Counted from the first letter of the stretch, positions 20,882-33,600 are shown. The stretch is DNA of 64,000 nucleotides from Brachyhypopomus gauderio (GCF_052324685.1 NC_135212.1:47254825-47318824), one strand, 5' to 3'. Numbers and translations are program-made. The notes: generated by a model not told the origin, from the letters alone.

Positions 20882-23800
20882 GTTTAACGCGGTCGAAAAC
20901 AACCTTAAATGTCTTGCACAGGGACCGAACACCGTAAGACGTGTGATTTGGCGCCCCCTAACGTATCGGGGTGGTAGCGAACTCGTCTGTTTACGCGCAC
21001 ACTTCAGTGGTTTAAGATAAATTAATCTGCGCGCTACGTAGATGTGATTAAACTAACAAGCATATCAGATAAAATAACTGATAGTTGATAGCCACACGTT
21101 GTTAATGTTGTAAAGTCGGACACTTTGGTTCCAAATAACGTTAGTTTGTTAACTTGGCTGTGTGAAAGAACTAACGGTCTTAAATGACGTGCAGTAATAT
21201 TTTTCTAGCTATTTCTATTTCTTTAGACGATAGGTATAATTGGCAATATTTTAAGTTCATAAAACTATTACGGTTAATTAATATTAAAGACTAATCAGGA
21301 CTGTTTGGATTTTTACTTTGCATCCAATTAATTTTATACTGCAAATGTACACAATACAAAACACAAAAATAAGTACACAGATTTTACCATAATTGGTAAG
21401 CTAAAAAACATACAAATGATTCTAGGAACCCAGCAAGCTTAGCTGATATAGCCAGCTTTGCTAAGCTACCTAAACTAGCTAGCTTCAATTAGCCTTTATA
21501 TCCTGTGAATGTCCAATGTTTATTATCCACCAGTAGAAAGTTATGTTTCTGTTATGTGTTTATTATTTATAAGTAATAAAGGAATGCGTTTAGTTTAATG
21601 TGTTTAATATTTCGCTAGTTTGGTTTAAAATAAAAGGGGCATTTAGCATAGCTAACTTAGTGCTTATGCAATGTTAGCTTTAGCAATACCTAGAACAGAA
21701 GCACCCAACATGTCTTGCATTAGTTTTGCTTGTTTTTTTTGGTTCCAAATAACTTAAATTGCATTACTTATTGAACCTTTGGTTCTGACTAACTTGCTGT
21801 GATAAATTCTAGCTGGCTAAATGACCAAGACAAGGTGCTACTTAGCTAGCTTGCTAAGCTAACTGATAGTCCCGCCCTTCAGTCCTCCCCTTCCTTCTCT
21901 GATGTGTGGGTTACGTCTGGGAAGGAGACGATTCGTTCAGAATTTGTCGAAGGTAAATAATCTAAAATGTAGCGTTATTAAAATAGCAAACCCCCCGTAC
22001 TTTAATTTGGTAGAGCGGTTTGGATCTTGATTTTCACTTGGATCACAGAAAAGTCAAATCTAAATGTTAAACTTTCCAATCATTCTTCTTTAACATTCCG
22101 CTATGGCGGACACCATGAGCATACAGGACTGGGTTGATATTTGGGGAAAGCGCGCGTAGTTTTCTTATTGACTGTCTAGCTGTTTACATATCTAAGGTTT
22201 CTAGTTAGCACAGGTGATTTGATGTGCTAGATGAAGTACCCAAAAAAGTAAGGTTCAGTCAACATCCACGTTGTGTTGTTACACTGAGAAAGGCAAGTGT
22301 TTTGTTGCACGTATATAAATGCTAGCTAGGTAGTTTATTTTCTTAGAAATGCTGTAAATGCAACATTGCATACATTTGGTAATGCGAAAAGAGATCAGGA
22401 AAAGGAAGTGAGGGGAAAACATCAGCAAGGCAATCGGTATCTCGATGAGTTATGTCTCGATAATTGTCTGTAATCAGTTTACTGTAGTAAAATAGAGATT
22501 TTCTAGAAATTCCTGGAGAAACATGATGTTTCAGACAGGTTCTTTATCAGCTGTGCAAAGTCCTTTTAAATGTCTGATATTTCGCAAAATATTTTGCTTA
22601 AACAGAAGATGAAGGACTTCTTTCCAAAACATCCTGTATATCTGGACAACTAGTGTACTTAACTACAATTTTAAATCTCTCTACAACTGAAGAGGATTCC
22701 TGATAAGTAACTGCAGTGTACATAGGTAAGATACTTGGAGATATTTTTTTTCCGATTTTTTTTTTTCACTTAATTCTTTTTTTATTTTAAACCTAATACT
22801 TGCCCTTGTAGATCACCAGATGACCCACATTTCTGCTCTATTGCACCTACAGGTACACAGAATCAAGCAGTCAAAAATATTGAATACCCAGCACAGGAAT
22901 AGTCAGTCTATAAGGACTAGGCACTACAGGAACCAAAGTGAGCTCTATCACCACATGATTACTACCCGAAGGGAAGCTTATGCAGGCTGCACCTGTAGCT
23001 CACCTGTTCACAAGGTAAGGCATGGATTCACGCTCTTAGGAGAGCATACTTTTTGGTAGTTTCTCTGGATAAGAGTATCTGTTAAACAATATCAACACAA
23101 GTGCATGAATGGTGCAAGTCCGGCATTCGTGAAAACAAACTCCTGTTTTACTAGCTCCCCCCAGAAAATGTTCTGGATGAAAATGTTGAAGGGCAAAGAA
23201 TGTGAAATCATCATGGGTCAGATTTCATCAAGTGTTTCGTGTCTCATACGTGTTAGGATTAAATGGTCAAATCTCTTTCAAAGCAAATAGAATTTACTTG
23301 GTGTGTCAGGATTATTATGTAGCTTCTTTTTGAAACATTACAGCACCGTCTTCCGAATAATTTTTAGTCACAGCTTTATTACATTGTTATTTGTATTGCA
23401 ATTAAAGTAAGTAAAAAATAAATAACTACAACGTAATTGCAACGTTCTCAGTCAAATTATACAATATCCATATTCTTTAGAAAGTGACTGACCATCTAAT
23501 AAAATAACGAAGATTCAAATTAAAATACGGCCAAAAATAAATAGAACTTAACTGAGAAATTTTCTCGTTTTCCATAAAAAGCCATTTTCAGTGGTACGTG
23601 TTTGAAGAAGCTGACTGGAGATGAGACAGAGCACCAGCATGTACTGTGTGGGTGAACTCACCCTCTCAGTTGACAAACACTGCTTTAACCAATAAAGGGA
23701 AAACTAAACAACAAACAAACAAAGTTTGTATACTTACTGTGTCCAGGGGGTGAAAAAAGCTCCAGTTGGGGGAGTCAAGGCATGCTGTATCTCTAACTGT

Positions 23801-24271
23801 AATGGCATGGACCCACGTTTCATTCCACAGTGCTCTCTGGCACCTGCCTCTGGTCATGGAGTGGTCACATAATTAACTACACTGTGGTGCCTTTTTCCTG
23901 AACTACCCTTTTGCTTCTATGTTTTGACCGTTTGCTTTTTTTTAATACACCCTGTTTATAGTCTACCCCTCATAGATTGTATGTCCCAGATTTTCCTTAC
24001 TCTCTACATATCCATGCATGCCCTGTCTATGGTCCTGTTGGTGTTTCTGTGTTTGGTATTAATTTGACATGCAATCAGAATAAAAAATATTTGATTTCAT
24101 ATATTCTTACCTTTGCAGTAGTCAGCCTTAACCAACAAAATTCAAATAGAGTACAACAGAGGAAAAATTGCAAAAGTATTATCATTATGAATGATGGTTA
24201 TGTATTTATTTTGATTAAGACCAAATTAATCTTGCATATAATTTAATCTAACATTTTTTTTCTTTTTATAG
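20882..24271. other. rnf113a promoter and leader of the piggyBac-derived gene
   Basis: The first 80 bp or so before the rnf113a start codon are CpG-containing and probably include its promoter. The rest is mostly AT-rich. Candidate non-coding leader exons for the downstream plus-strand gene exist. One ends at 21952 with donor GTAAAT after a GC-richer segment. Another, 22812-22852, is flanked by AG and GTACAC. The last acceptor (TTTTTATAG) ends at 24271. No coding exon is supported in this 3.4 kb. Confidence 0.4.
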
Positions 24272-24312
24272 GAATTTGGACGTACTATTGAAATGAGTTG
24301 ACGATAAACACT

Positions 24313-25956
24313 ATGTCGAACTCTCCAACAGACCTAAAACTGAACAATGGTTTCTTTGAACTTGAATTTGAGCTAACTGATTCAGAAACTAATGTTACGA
24401 GCGAGAGTGAATCCCTAGGCTCTGACACTGAAAGCATCGAAGGAGGAACAGAGAACGAGGAGCCGCCACAAAAGAAACGTCGTGTGTTCGTTGGCACCTG
24501 GACACCTGGACCCTTCACTCCGAGCCGCTTTGCATTCGACCGCTACGTGATCGGCCCGGCTAAAGGGTTTATAACGTCCACGGACCTGACCGAGTCCGAT
24601 TGTTTCAGACTTTTCCTTGACTCTGAACTGATAAGTCACATTGTGGAGAGGACTAACATATTTGCAACAGACAGCGGTGAGACGGAACATGGCAATGACA
24701 CTGAGAGTTCGTGTTGGACGAACGTCACTGTGCCCGAGATGTACAGCCTATTGGCCTGCTTGCTCCTAATGGGACTCGTAAGGAAGGACAAAGTGGAGGA
24801 GTACTGGACAACAGACCCCCTATCTGAGACTCCCATTTTTGCCAAGGTTTTTACTCAAACGCGGTTTCTGTTGCTTCTCAGGGCAATGCACCTCTCCAGT
24901 ATGAGTGGAGGCCAAGGGTCAGTTCTGAATACTCACAACCACACGGTAATCGCTCATCTCAAGAGCCGCTTTGGTGAGCTTTACCATCCGTCGGAAGAGC
25001 TGCGTATTCAAACGTCTTTCTCGTTGCACGATGCTGCTCTTTCTTGCCAGCCATCAGAGCAGTCCAGTGCTGGCATCCAGCTGATGGCTCTCTCTGATGT
25101 TAAAACTGACTATGTGCTCAACTTTGAGATTTGTACTGGTTATGGCTCTTCAGACTCTGGCATGGCTGAAGGCAACATGTTTTCTGTGTCCATTACCCTG
25201 GAGTTGGTAAGGCCTTACCTTGGGAAGGGCCACGTGCTCTACACAGATGATCGACACAACAGTCCTGGCCTGTTTCGCTACCTCCACAAATTGGGCACTA
25301 ATGCCTGTGGCCCCGTGCGTCTGGCATGGATGCCAAGCTTCACCGAGAACCTGGAGACAGAGTTTCTCCACACAGACTTGCTGTTGGCAGTGAAAAGGCG
25401 TAATGTGGAAGACTTGCCACTTCTATCCTCTGTTCACAGCACGAACATGGCCATAAACTGTGAGGGAGAAGAGGAACCAGAGTGTGAGACTGACTACAAT
25501 CGGGCCATGGGGTCATCCAAGCATCGAGTTGTGCACACCGACTATGCTGACTTTGGTGAAACTCCACTTAGATGGTATCACAAAATTCTTCTTCACTTAA
25601 TGGCCACCACAGTGCAGAATGCCTTTATTATCTATCAGAGCCTTTCAAAGAGTACAACCTCTTTCCATGATTTCCAACTGAACTTGATCAATCAGCTTCT
25701 CAAAATGAATCATCTTGAGACGGGAGAAGCCAGGACCTTTGGTTCAGCAGTCGACACCCCTATGCGGCTGACCGGTCGGCATTTTCCATGGCCTGTGGCG
25801 CAGGATAGCATCATCAACTCCTGGTGCTTTGTGTGTCAGAACACAAGTACTAGAGCATCCCAATTGGTGGAAACAAGCTATATGTGTGCGGAATGTCAGA
25901 AACCACTGTGTGCAGTGCCTTGCTTTGAGATCTACCACACATCAATAGACTATTGA
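24313..25956 (+). CDS. piggyBac transposase-derived protein, probably domesticated
   Basis: One uninterrupted reading frame of 547 aa from ATG 24313 to TGA 25956; an in-frame TTG at 24298 is not used as start because a normal ATG follows. The N-terminus is acidic with an SV40-like basic cluster (PPQKKRRV). The middle is a DDE_Tnp_1_7 (piggyBac) fold. Of the DDD triad, D262 (SDVKTDYVLNFEICTG) and D312 (in TDDRHNSPGLF, family pattern DNFYTSP) remain. The third position, family pattern MGGVD, reads MGSSK with K403. The C-terminus is the piggyBac cysteine-rich domain (CFVC, CAEC, PLCAVPCFE, YHT). An intact frame, a lost catalytic Asp, a spliced leader and no terminal inverted repeats or TTAA duplication that I can see argue for a host gene rather than a live element. 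It does not look like PGBD5. Orthologue name unknown. Confidence 0.85.
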   Translation: MSNSPTDLKLNNGFFELEFELTDSETNVTSESESLGSDTESIEGGTENEEPPQKKRRVFVGTWTPGPFTPSRFAFDRYVIGPAKGFITSTDLTESDCFRLFLDSELISHIVERTNIFATDSGETEHGNDTESSCWTNVTVPEMYSLLACLLLMGLVRKDKVEEYWTTDPLSETPIFAKVFTQTRFLLLLRAMHLSSMSGGQGSVLNTHNHTVIAHLKSRFGELYHPSEELRIQTSFSLHDAALSCQPSEQSSAGIQLMALSDVKTDYVLNFEICTGYGSSDSGMAEGNMFSVSITLELVRPYLGKGHVLYTDDRHNSPGLFRYLHKLGTNACGPVRLAWMPSFTENLETEFLHTDLLLAVKRRNVEDLPLLSSVHSTNMAINCEGEEEPECETDYNRAMGSSKHRVVHTDYADFGETPLRWYHKILLHLMATTVQNAFIIYQSLSKSTTSFHDFQLNLINQLLKMNHLETGEARTFGSAVDTPMRLTGRHFPWPVAQDSIINSWCFVCQNTSTRASQLVETSYMCAECQKPLCAVPCFEIYHTSIDY

Positions 25957-26393
25957 CGTATATCTCCTGCATCTCTTGTCCTACCTTTTTCCATAGAGGA
26001 CTTAATAATATTTGCTTGGTAGCTTGTAATAATGGCAGGTAGATTTTATATGCCTTTTGTAAAGGTTTAAGCCATTCATCTTCTAAACCTATACTGTACA
26101 TGCTTTACAAATCAGCATGTTCTGTGTATTTACTGAATTCATGTTGTTCAAATTTCAGTTTCATAGTTTTAGATACATTTTACATACCATAATAAGACAT
26201 TAAAACTGGATGTTTGCAAATCTAAAGATTTAACCAAAGTGTAAAAACGACCAAGAAGTAAAATTACCTGGAAACCCTCTCCAAAAACAGCTTTTGTGTT
26301 TCACAGATATATGTACATGTCTAAGTGTTAGCTATAATATTGCCCTATGTAATATAGAAAAGATTCTTTTTCTTTGTTCTTCATGCTTTACTA

Positions 26394-26399
26394 AATAAA
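26394..26399 (+). promoter_or_regulatory. polyadenylation signal of the piggyBac-derived gene
   Basis: AATAAA about 440 nt after the stop codon; another AATAAA is at 26622-26627. The AT-rich sequence from 25957 to about 26640 is likely 3' UTR. Confidence 0.5.
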
Positions 26400-26639
26400 T
26401 CAGTGCGTTTTCATTGTGTGAACTATGGATTTAAATTTATATCATGTAGGTTTTATTCATACTGTATAAAAATCTGTATGTTACATAGCATGATAGATCA
26501 TAGACTACCTGTTTTTTATTTTATAGTCTTAAATCATACATAGCATAGCTTTCTTTGTGTTAAGGACATTGATGAATATGATTAAATCATTTCAGTTTAT
26601 TAGTTGGTACTAAAACATAACAATAAACTGAATATTTAA

Positions 26640-27671
26640 AAGATTGTTTGGACTTAATCCAAGACTTATATTTATTTTACAAATTAACGTAATAGTTATG
26701 GGGGAATATACATTCGTATAACCAATTCGCGTCTTTTTTTAAGTACAAATGACCAAGATAGCTACAATTTTACAACGCTGAATAGACGATCGATATTCTG
26801 ACGTCGTCAAGGTAGTCACACCCCTAACGTAAACTGTAGCTGACTACTGAAAACCGTCGTAAACCGCCCTAACAACGTTCCAAATTACGGCCCCGCGCCA
26901 TTTTAAGAACCACTGCACGACGAACAAGAGAATCACCGCCGGATGGTCTTTAACGAAATTCGCACATATTAGCGTCGCCGCCGATATAATACAACGTTGC
27001 AGGAATATCTTGGTGCCGGACCTTTGTTTTTAAGTTACGACCGGACGTTTTATGCGGGACTGAATGCGGAACTGAGGTAACGTCTTCACACGAGGCAGCG
27101 TATGGAAATGTCGCCAGCTAGCGAACCTAGCCGTTAGCTCCCCAGCTAGCTGTTCGCTACCGACCAGCGAACCTGCCTAACACGAACCCTGATATTCGGG
27201 GATGGGTTTCACTTTTACACTCGTTGTGTACTCGTTATATAAAATCATACGAAACCAACGTGTAATAACTAGGAGGTTGATCTTATTTCGACGACTGCTA
27301 AGTGGTCGATGGCTGTCTTAAGCAGCTAGCCTGGCTGAAGCGCGGTGGCGGTGCGCGGCCACACGGTCCACGCCGCTAGCGGGCGCTGTAACGTCTTCAT
27401 TTCCACATCCCCCTGTTCCCCAGTTGTCTATATATACTGAAAACGGCCTGGATGTGCCGTTTATGTGCCCCGTGTTTCGCATTCTTTATTGCTGGTCCTA
27501 TTTTGGGCCCATGTTTAGTAACATTTCGTGATTAATTCCTCGTTTCTGTCGATATAACTGCAGATCGTTTGTTTCTAATTCCAAGCATGATGATCTGGAT
27601 GTGAAGTGGTCGTTGGTCTTGTGAAATCGTGACATCAGGCCACTAAAACGCCGTGCGATTTTAGGTGAACA
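26640..27671 (+). promoter_or_regulatory. snrnp70 promoter and leader region
   Basis: The segment is CpG-containing from about 26760, with a CRE-like TGACGTCGTCA near 26799. A likely non-coding first exon ends near 27076 (ACTGAG followed by GTAACG). The acceptor TTTTAG ends at 27664, seven nucleotides before the start codon. The promoter assignment is inferred from position and composition. Confidence 0.5.
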
Positions 27672-30600
27672 ATGACGCAGTTTTTGCCTCCGAACCTGCT
27701 GGCGTTGTTCGCTCCGCGGGACCCGATACCGTTCCTGCCGCAGCTCGAGAAACTTCCCCACGAGAAGCACCACAATCAGCCGTACTCGGGCATCGCTCCC
27801 TTCATCAAGCACTTCGAGGTAGTCTAACGAACTGCGAAGCCTTGTGTATGTGCAACTGTTGAATGATTATGTTGGCGAGCTCTTCAATGGCGAACATGAT
27901 CTTGTTAGGACTTCTCTTTACACATTTTGGAGAAACTCATGATACACGCACAAATAATATTCATATATATAAATATTATTAGGACCCTAGAGATGCCCCG
28001 CCACCTACCAGAGCCGAAACACGAGAGGAGAGGTTGGAGCGAAAGGTGAGACATTTTTGAAAGAGTTTTGTGGATTTTATTTGTATTTATGTTAATGATA
28101 TGAAGACTGTTATGGAAAGGTAAATGCTCTCTTTGATGGAGTTGTGCATTGTTCTATAAATCACAGAGGCGTGAAAAGATGGAGAGGAGGCAGATCGTGG
28201 TAGAGGAGGAGCTGAAGTTGTGTAAGTTAACATGGGATTTAGGTGTTTGAAATGAAATGTGCCATATTTTGTCAATTGTGATTTTTTTTTTACACCCCAA
28301 TCGAAATTTGTCCTCCGCTTCTAACCCATCTGTGCAGTCAGAACACACACACACACACACACACACACTAGTGATTACTAGGGGGCTGTGGATCACACAT
28401 GCCCAGTGCGGTGAGCAGCCCTAGCCCGGGGAGCAGTTGGGGTTAGGTGCCTTGCTCAAGCGCACCTCAGTCAAGGCCTGTCTGGGAATCGAACCCACGA
28501 CCCTCCGGTCACAAGACCAATTCCCTAACCGCCAGCCCATGACTGCCCTTGTAAACACTTAACAAGTACACATTCCAGCGTTATGATCTTGCTCACTTCG
28601 TTTTTTTTTTTGTTTTTTTAACAGGGGATCCTCACAATGATCCCAATGCTCAAGGAGATGCATTCAAAACCTTGTTTGTGGCTCGAATCGTAAGTATTGA
28701 ATTGTGTGGCAGTAGTTACTCAGATATCCAAATATTTCTTTTGGCTTCTCTTACAACATGTTGGTTTTGAACAGAATTATGATACAACGGAGTCCAAGCT
28801 GCGTCGTGAGTTTGAAGTTTATGGTCCTATCAAAAGGGTAAGCTTGGCTTCTGCGTGCTTGTTGCGTTGTCTGACTTTTCTTCTCTGCCCATGCTCATGT
28901 CATTAATTTTACCCCCTCTAGATCTATATAGTATACAACAAGAGGACGGGAAAACCACGTGGCTACGCCTTCATTGAGTATGAACACGAGCGAGACATGC
29001 ACTGTGAGTATGACCGTGCTCGTTTCTCCAGTGTGATTAAGTGCTGTAGCATCAGTGTGTACACACTATTCTTCAGAAGTATTTAAAAGGCCACTTGTGA
29101 GAACCTCTGAAACGAGTCCTTTGGGGTTGTTTGCCTACACATAGTCTGTTTTATTGCTGCTTTTGTCTAGTGCCATTTCCTCTAACCCATCAGCACAGGT
29201 GTGCTTGCTCTATTACACATTTAGCTACTCTAGGGATGTATCACTTAATAGTTTAAGAAATGTTATCCATCTCTTCACAGAAATGTGCACAGCAAACGTA
29301 AAAAAAAAAAAAACAAACAAAAAAAGGCTGTGCCTTTGGAGAAGTCAACGACCCTTCATCGTGTTTGTGTGTCTGTGCGTGACTGTCGGTGTCTTGATCT
29401 CCCATCTGTGCCCCTATGCGGAGTATTCTCTTCCCTGCCTGTGTGTTTGTGTCGCATCAGGTGTGAATGTTCGAGGTGCATTACACATTGATATGGGAAG
29501 GGGCTGGGGCAGGACTATGGCTGTTAGTCCACTACACACACGTTCTGATGAATGTTGCCACTGTATGGCATCTCTAATGTTCAGGCAGTGAGACACATAG
29601 GAGTGTGTGTTTCCGGCAGAGGCGGCGACGGTAAGCTGAAGGCCAGGCCTTCTGTAGTGTCAAGGTGACTCCAAACCCCGTACACCTGTCTGTCTGTTCA
29701 AAGGAGTTGCGGTTAACGTCAAGACTTTTTATTTTCTTTAATACCGTAGCTCAGGTGAGATCATGATGAGTGACGTGTTGCAGCGCAAGTCCATGCAGTG
29801 TATTAATTGTGTGTTGTTCTCGTTGCTACTGCAGCCGCCTATCTCTGATGGCTATTGGCCAGAGCTGGCTTGCAGATCATGCTGATGGTTTTGATACATC
29901 TACACCCTACTACCACAGCTCAGTATATGGTTGGTATGATGGGTTTGTATGATGGGTAAGATTCTTTTCCACCCTCATCTACTTCCAGGCAGAAACAAGG
30001 TGCGCGTTCACTCGACCAAATTGTGTTTGCCTCTTCTGTGGGCAGGAAGGCGACGCCGATGTTTTTGGTCACTGAACGTTCCTTGGGTTAGGCGCAGGGA
30101 GCAGGTGCCTACGGTCAGCCTGTTCCCTCAAAGCCACTGCACATTGATTTGAAAGCCCAGGACTGTACTCTGCAAAATTTAGACGAAGTGTTAAAAACTG
30201 CAGTGAAAAGTACAGTGAGCTGTTAAGTGGCGGCCAGGGTCGGATATCTTATCGAGGACTGAAAGACTTGAGAATGAGGCTTGAGCTTGCGTTAGATCAT
30301 AGTGGTCTTAACCAGCGTGAGGAGAGGAAAAAGTTCCTTCTTTCAACTCCGTTGGATGCTTGGCTAGTTAAAAAGAAAAGGAAAAAAGACCCTATGTGGT
30401 ACTCCACTGTGCTTTTTTTTTTTTTTTTTTTTTAGTTAATTTTACATAAATCCTTGAATGTGATGTATTGTGAAATAAAGGTTGCGTTCAGAGCCTTCTT
30501 GGCTCAGACCCCTTTACACAGCTGCAGAAAGATGTTAAGTTTGTATCTAAATCTTACAGAGTATAGCTGTTTTAATTCTGATTATAGATGGCTTTAATGG

Positions 30601-33600
30601 AATAGGTTAACCAAAGGCAATCCGGTGTCAAGCAGAAGCACTAAGCAATGAAGCTCACTCAGACTAAGGTGGATAGTTGTTGAGCTCTTTAAACATAGCA
30701 TGCAGAAATCAGTATAGTGAAGGTCCCATTTCAGTTCTAGTAATGAATTTTCACCTTTCACCCACATATTCGTAATTTAATATCTGATCCAGCACTGACA
30801 CCAAGACTACGCTGTTCATGCCCCTTCAGAAAAAAACATTTTTCAACTGTTGAATTGAAACTTGAATACCATAGTGCTTTTTAAAAAACAAACACCCCTT
30901 AGCTGTCAGTAACTAGACTGTCTCTGTATCCCTTATAAGTTTGTCACCCTCCCCACCCTCCCCCAGAATGTGCCTTAACTTATACAGAAGTTTAAACCAA
31001 ATGAAATTGTTAGATGCTTGTTAGATCTTCCAACACGCCTTGGTGAGACCACCTGGATATGAACCTTAAATGTGCATGGGGGTTCTTGGTAAGGCCCCTG
31101 GTTTGACGAGAAAAGGACAGGGCTAAGACCAGCTTAATAAACAGGAGTAGAGAGGGTTGGTGGTAAGGCCCTCTGCTTACTGACAGGACGTCTGATGGAC
31201 TGAGGGTTTGTGGTAAGGCCCTCTGGTTGTGATGTGTAGAGAGGGTTCTTGGTAAGGCCCTCTTGTTTTTTTTGCTGGAGTTGAGGGTTGTTGGTAAGGC
31301 CCTCTAACTGAAACAGATTGGACAATCTAGGGAGACACTTGAGGGTTATTGGTAAGGCCCTCTAACTGAAACAGATTGGACAATCTAGGGAGACACTTGA
31401 GGGTTGTTGGTAAGGCCCTCTAGCGGAGAGATTGGAGTGGCTAGGAAAATTGAGGGTTGTCGGTAAGGCCCTCTGAACAGGTTAGAAAGGCCTCTTTTTT
31501 TTCTTTTCTTCCTGCTTCATCCGAGATGGCTGTGCTCGACAGTGCAGACCAGAGTAGCTTCGTGGACCTCATCCAGTCCAGCTGAGTAAAGGATCCCATG
31601 TTTTCGTTTATTTTTAAATCGTTCCACATTTGTCCCAGTCATTGCTGATTGTGCCCAAATATCGAACATATCGAAGTCCAGACTCCAATTTGACTCAGCA
31701 ACAGGAACCAGCAGGCTACGTTTCAAGGGGCTATGTCAACGATGGGTCCCAACCTTGGCCAGGTATTATGGTAAGGTAGAATTTACAGGTAATGTGGTAC
31801 GATGGAGACAATGACTTCTTCACTGGCTTAGATCTGACTCTTGGATTTCTGGAAAGAGAAATGATTACACTGGAAGTTGAGGAGGGATATGCAATATGGC
31901 ACCTCGGATGCATGTAGTGTTGACGAGTACAAAATGTCAGTTCGAATTGTTGAACATGGATTGTGTTGAAGAAAAACAGTATCTTAATGGGGCCATTCTT
32001 TACTTAATGTATTTATTTTTTGGTCTTTTGTGCCTTTGTCTTGATGTGAGGGTGTGGATGGTTGTCGGTAGCTTACCCAATAATGCCCTTTTTAACCGTG
32101 TGTGTGTGCGAGAGAGAGAGAATGTATTAATGCCCCCCATCTGAAGGCTTTACCTGGCTAAAAACTGTTTAATTACATGTGTATATATAGAAAGTGAACA
32201 TATTGATTATTCATCTATCATACAGTAGTTTTTTCCTGCTTTGTTTGATTCAAAGGTATTTTCTTATAGGTTTTTAAACTTGTGTTCATGGACGTGAATA
32301 AATTGTAGATTCATTGTTTATGAAATCGGTGTGCACTTGAACATGTGCTTTTTATTGGCTCCTTTTATTTTTTTTAAACTCCTAAAGTTTTTGTGCCAAG
32401 ATATATGACTGTTTTGTAATATGTTCTCAGTACTTCAGTCTTGGTCAGTGTTGTCAAGAATTGATGCACTTTACATTGTAATGTTCTCCAAGCCATTTTA
32501 AAAATAAGATTTTACCACAACTGAAAGTGTGTATAATATATATTATAAATACAATTATAGGTTAGCAGTTCATTAAAAAAAAATGTTAGTTTGGCTCTAA
32601 ATGCTATGCAGACACAACCTCTGATTAAATTATTATATTGTTTAATTGTTAGGACTGTGTAGGCTAATGAGTGAGTTCTTAGAAGAAGTGTCTAGTCCCA
32701 GATGCAGGAAGGTCAAAACCCCACAACTTCTCATCCACCTAGGATGCTCATTTTGAAGATTCTGATGTAGGCTGAGAATTGAGGATAAGAAAATCATAAA
32801 TATATTCCAGCTTTGTAGTTAACCTTTGGCTTTACCATTAAAAATACTTAATACAAACAAACAAACAAAATCCTCCCAATGCTGGCTAGTGGCTGAGGCT
32901 TCCTGTCTCGCTCCTGTCAGTTAACTGAGGTAAGCCTGTGCCTTTTAATGGCTGTTTGAATTAACATGGGCATCAGACTGTATCTACAGGTAAGACATCA
33001 CCTAAGCAATACTGCATCGTGTTCCCTCTCCTCCCCTTCTCACTGTCTCCTGGTTTTGTCGCTTTTCCCCCCACTCCATTCTGTCTTTTTCTCCCTCTCT
33101 TCTTCCATCCCTTCTACGTTTCATTTTACCACTTTAGCTGCCTACAAGCACGCAGATGGCAAAAAGATTGATGGGCGGCGAGTGCTGGTGGATGTGGAGA
33201 GAGGTCGCACTGTGAAAGGATGGCACCCCCGCAGGCTGGGTAAGGAACTGCATCTGGCAAATATTGGTTACTGTCCTGGTTTTAACCAGCCTTTTCTGGG
33301 ATTAACTGGTTTTTATATATAGCTGGGATTTTTATATAGCTTTAAGTTGAGTAAATATTTAAGCAATTACAAAAATGTCTGATTGTGACTTTGATTGTTC
33401 AAGTAGTTCCTCTAATTTCTTTCCAAGGCGGGGGTCTGGGTGGTACCCGGAGAGGTGGCGCAGACGTTAACATCAAGCACTCTGGCAGAGACGACACCTC
33501 CCGTTATGATGACAGACCCATTGGGAGGTGAGTGTGTGTGCGCCACTCCGGCCTGATTTCACCCCCTCTTCCTGGTAAAGCTCGTCTTGACCGTCTGTCC

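Noticed and set aside
24298-24312. Upstream TTG start for the piggyBac-derived protein
   Set aside because: A vertebrate gene would use the ATG at 24313. The TTG only extends the frame by five codons.
31078-31473. CRISPR-like reading of the repeat array
   Set aside because: Repeats with spacers look superficially similar, but the spacing is irregular, two spacers are near-identical, and the locus is an intron of a vertebrate gene.
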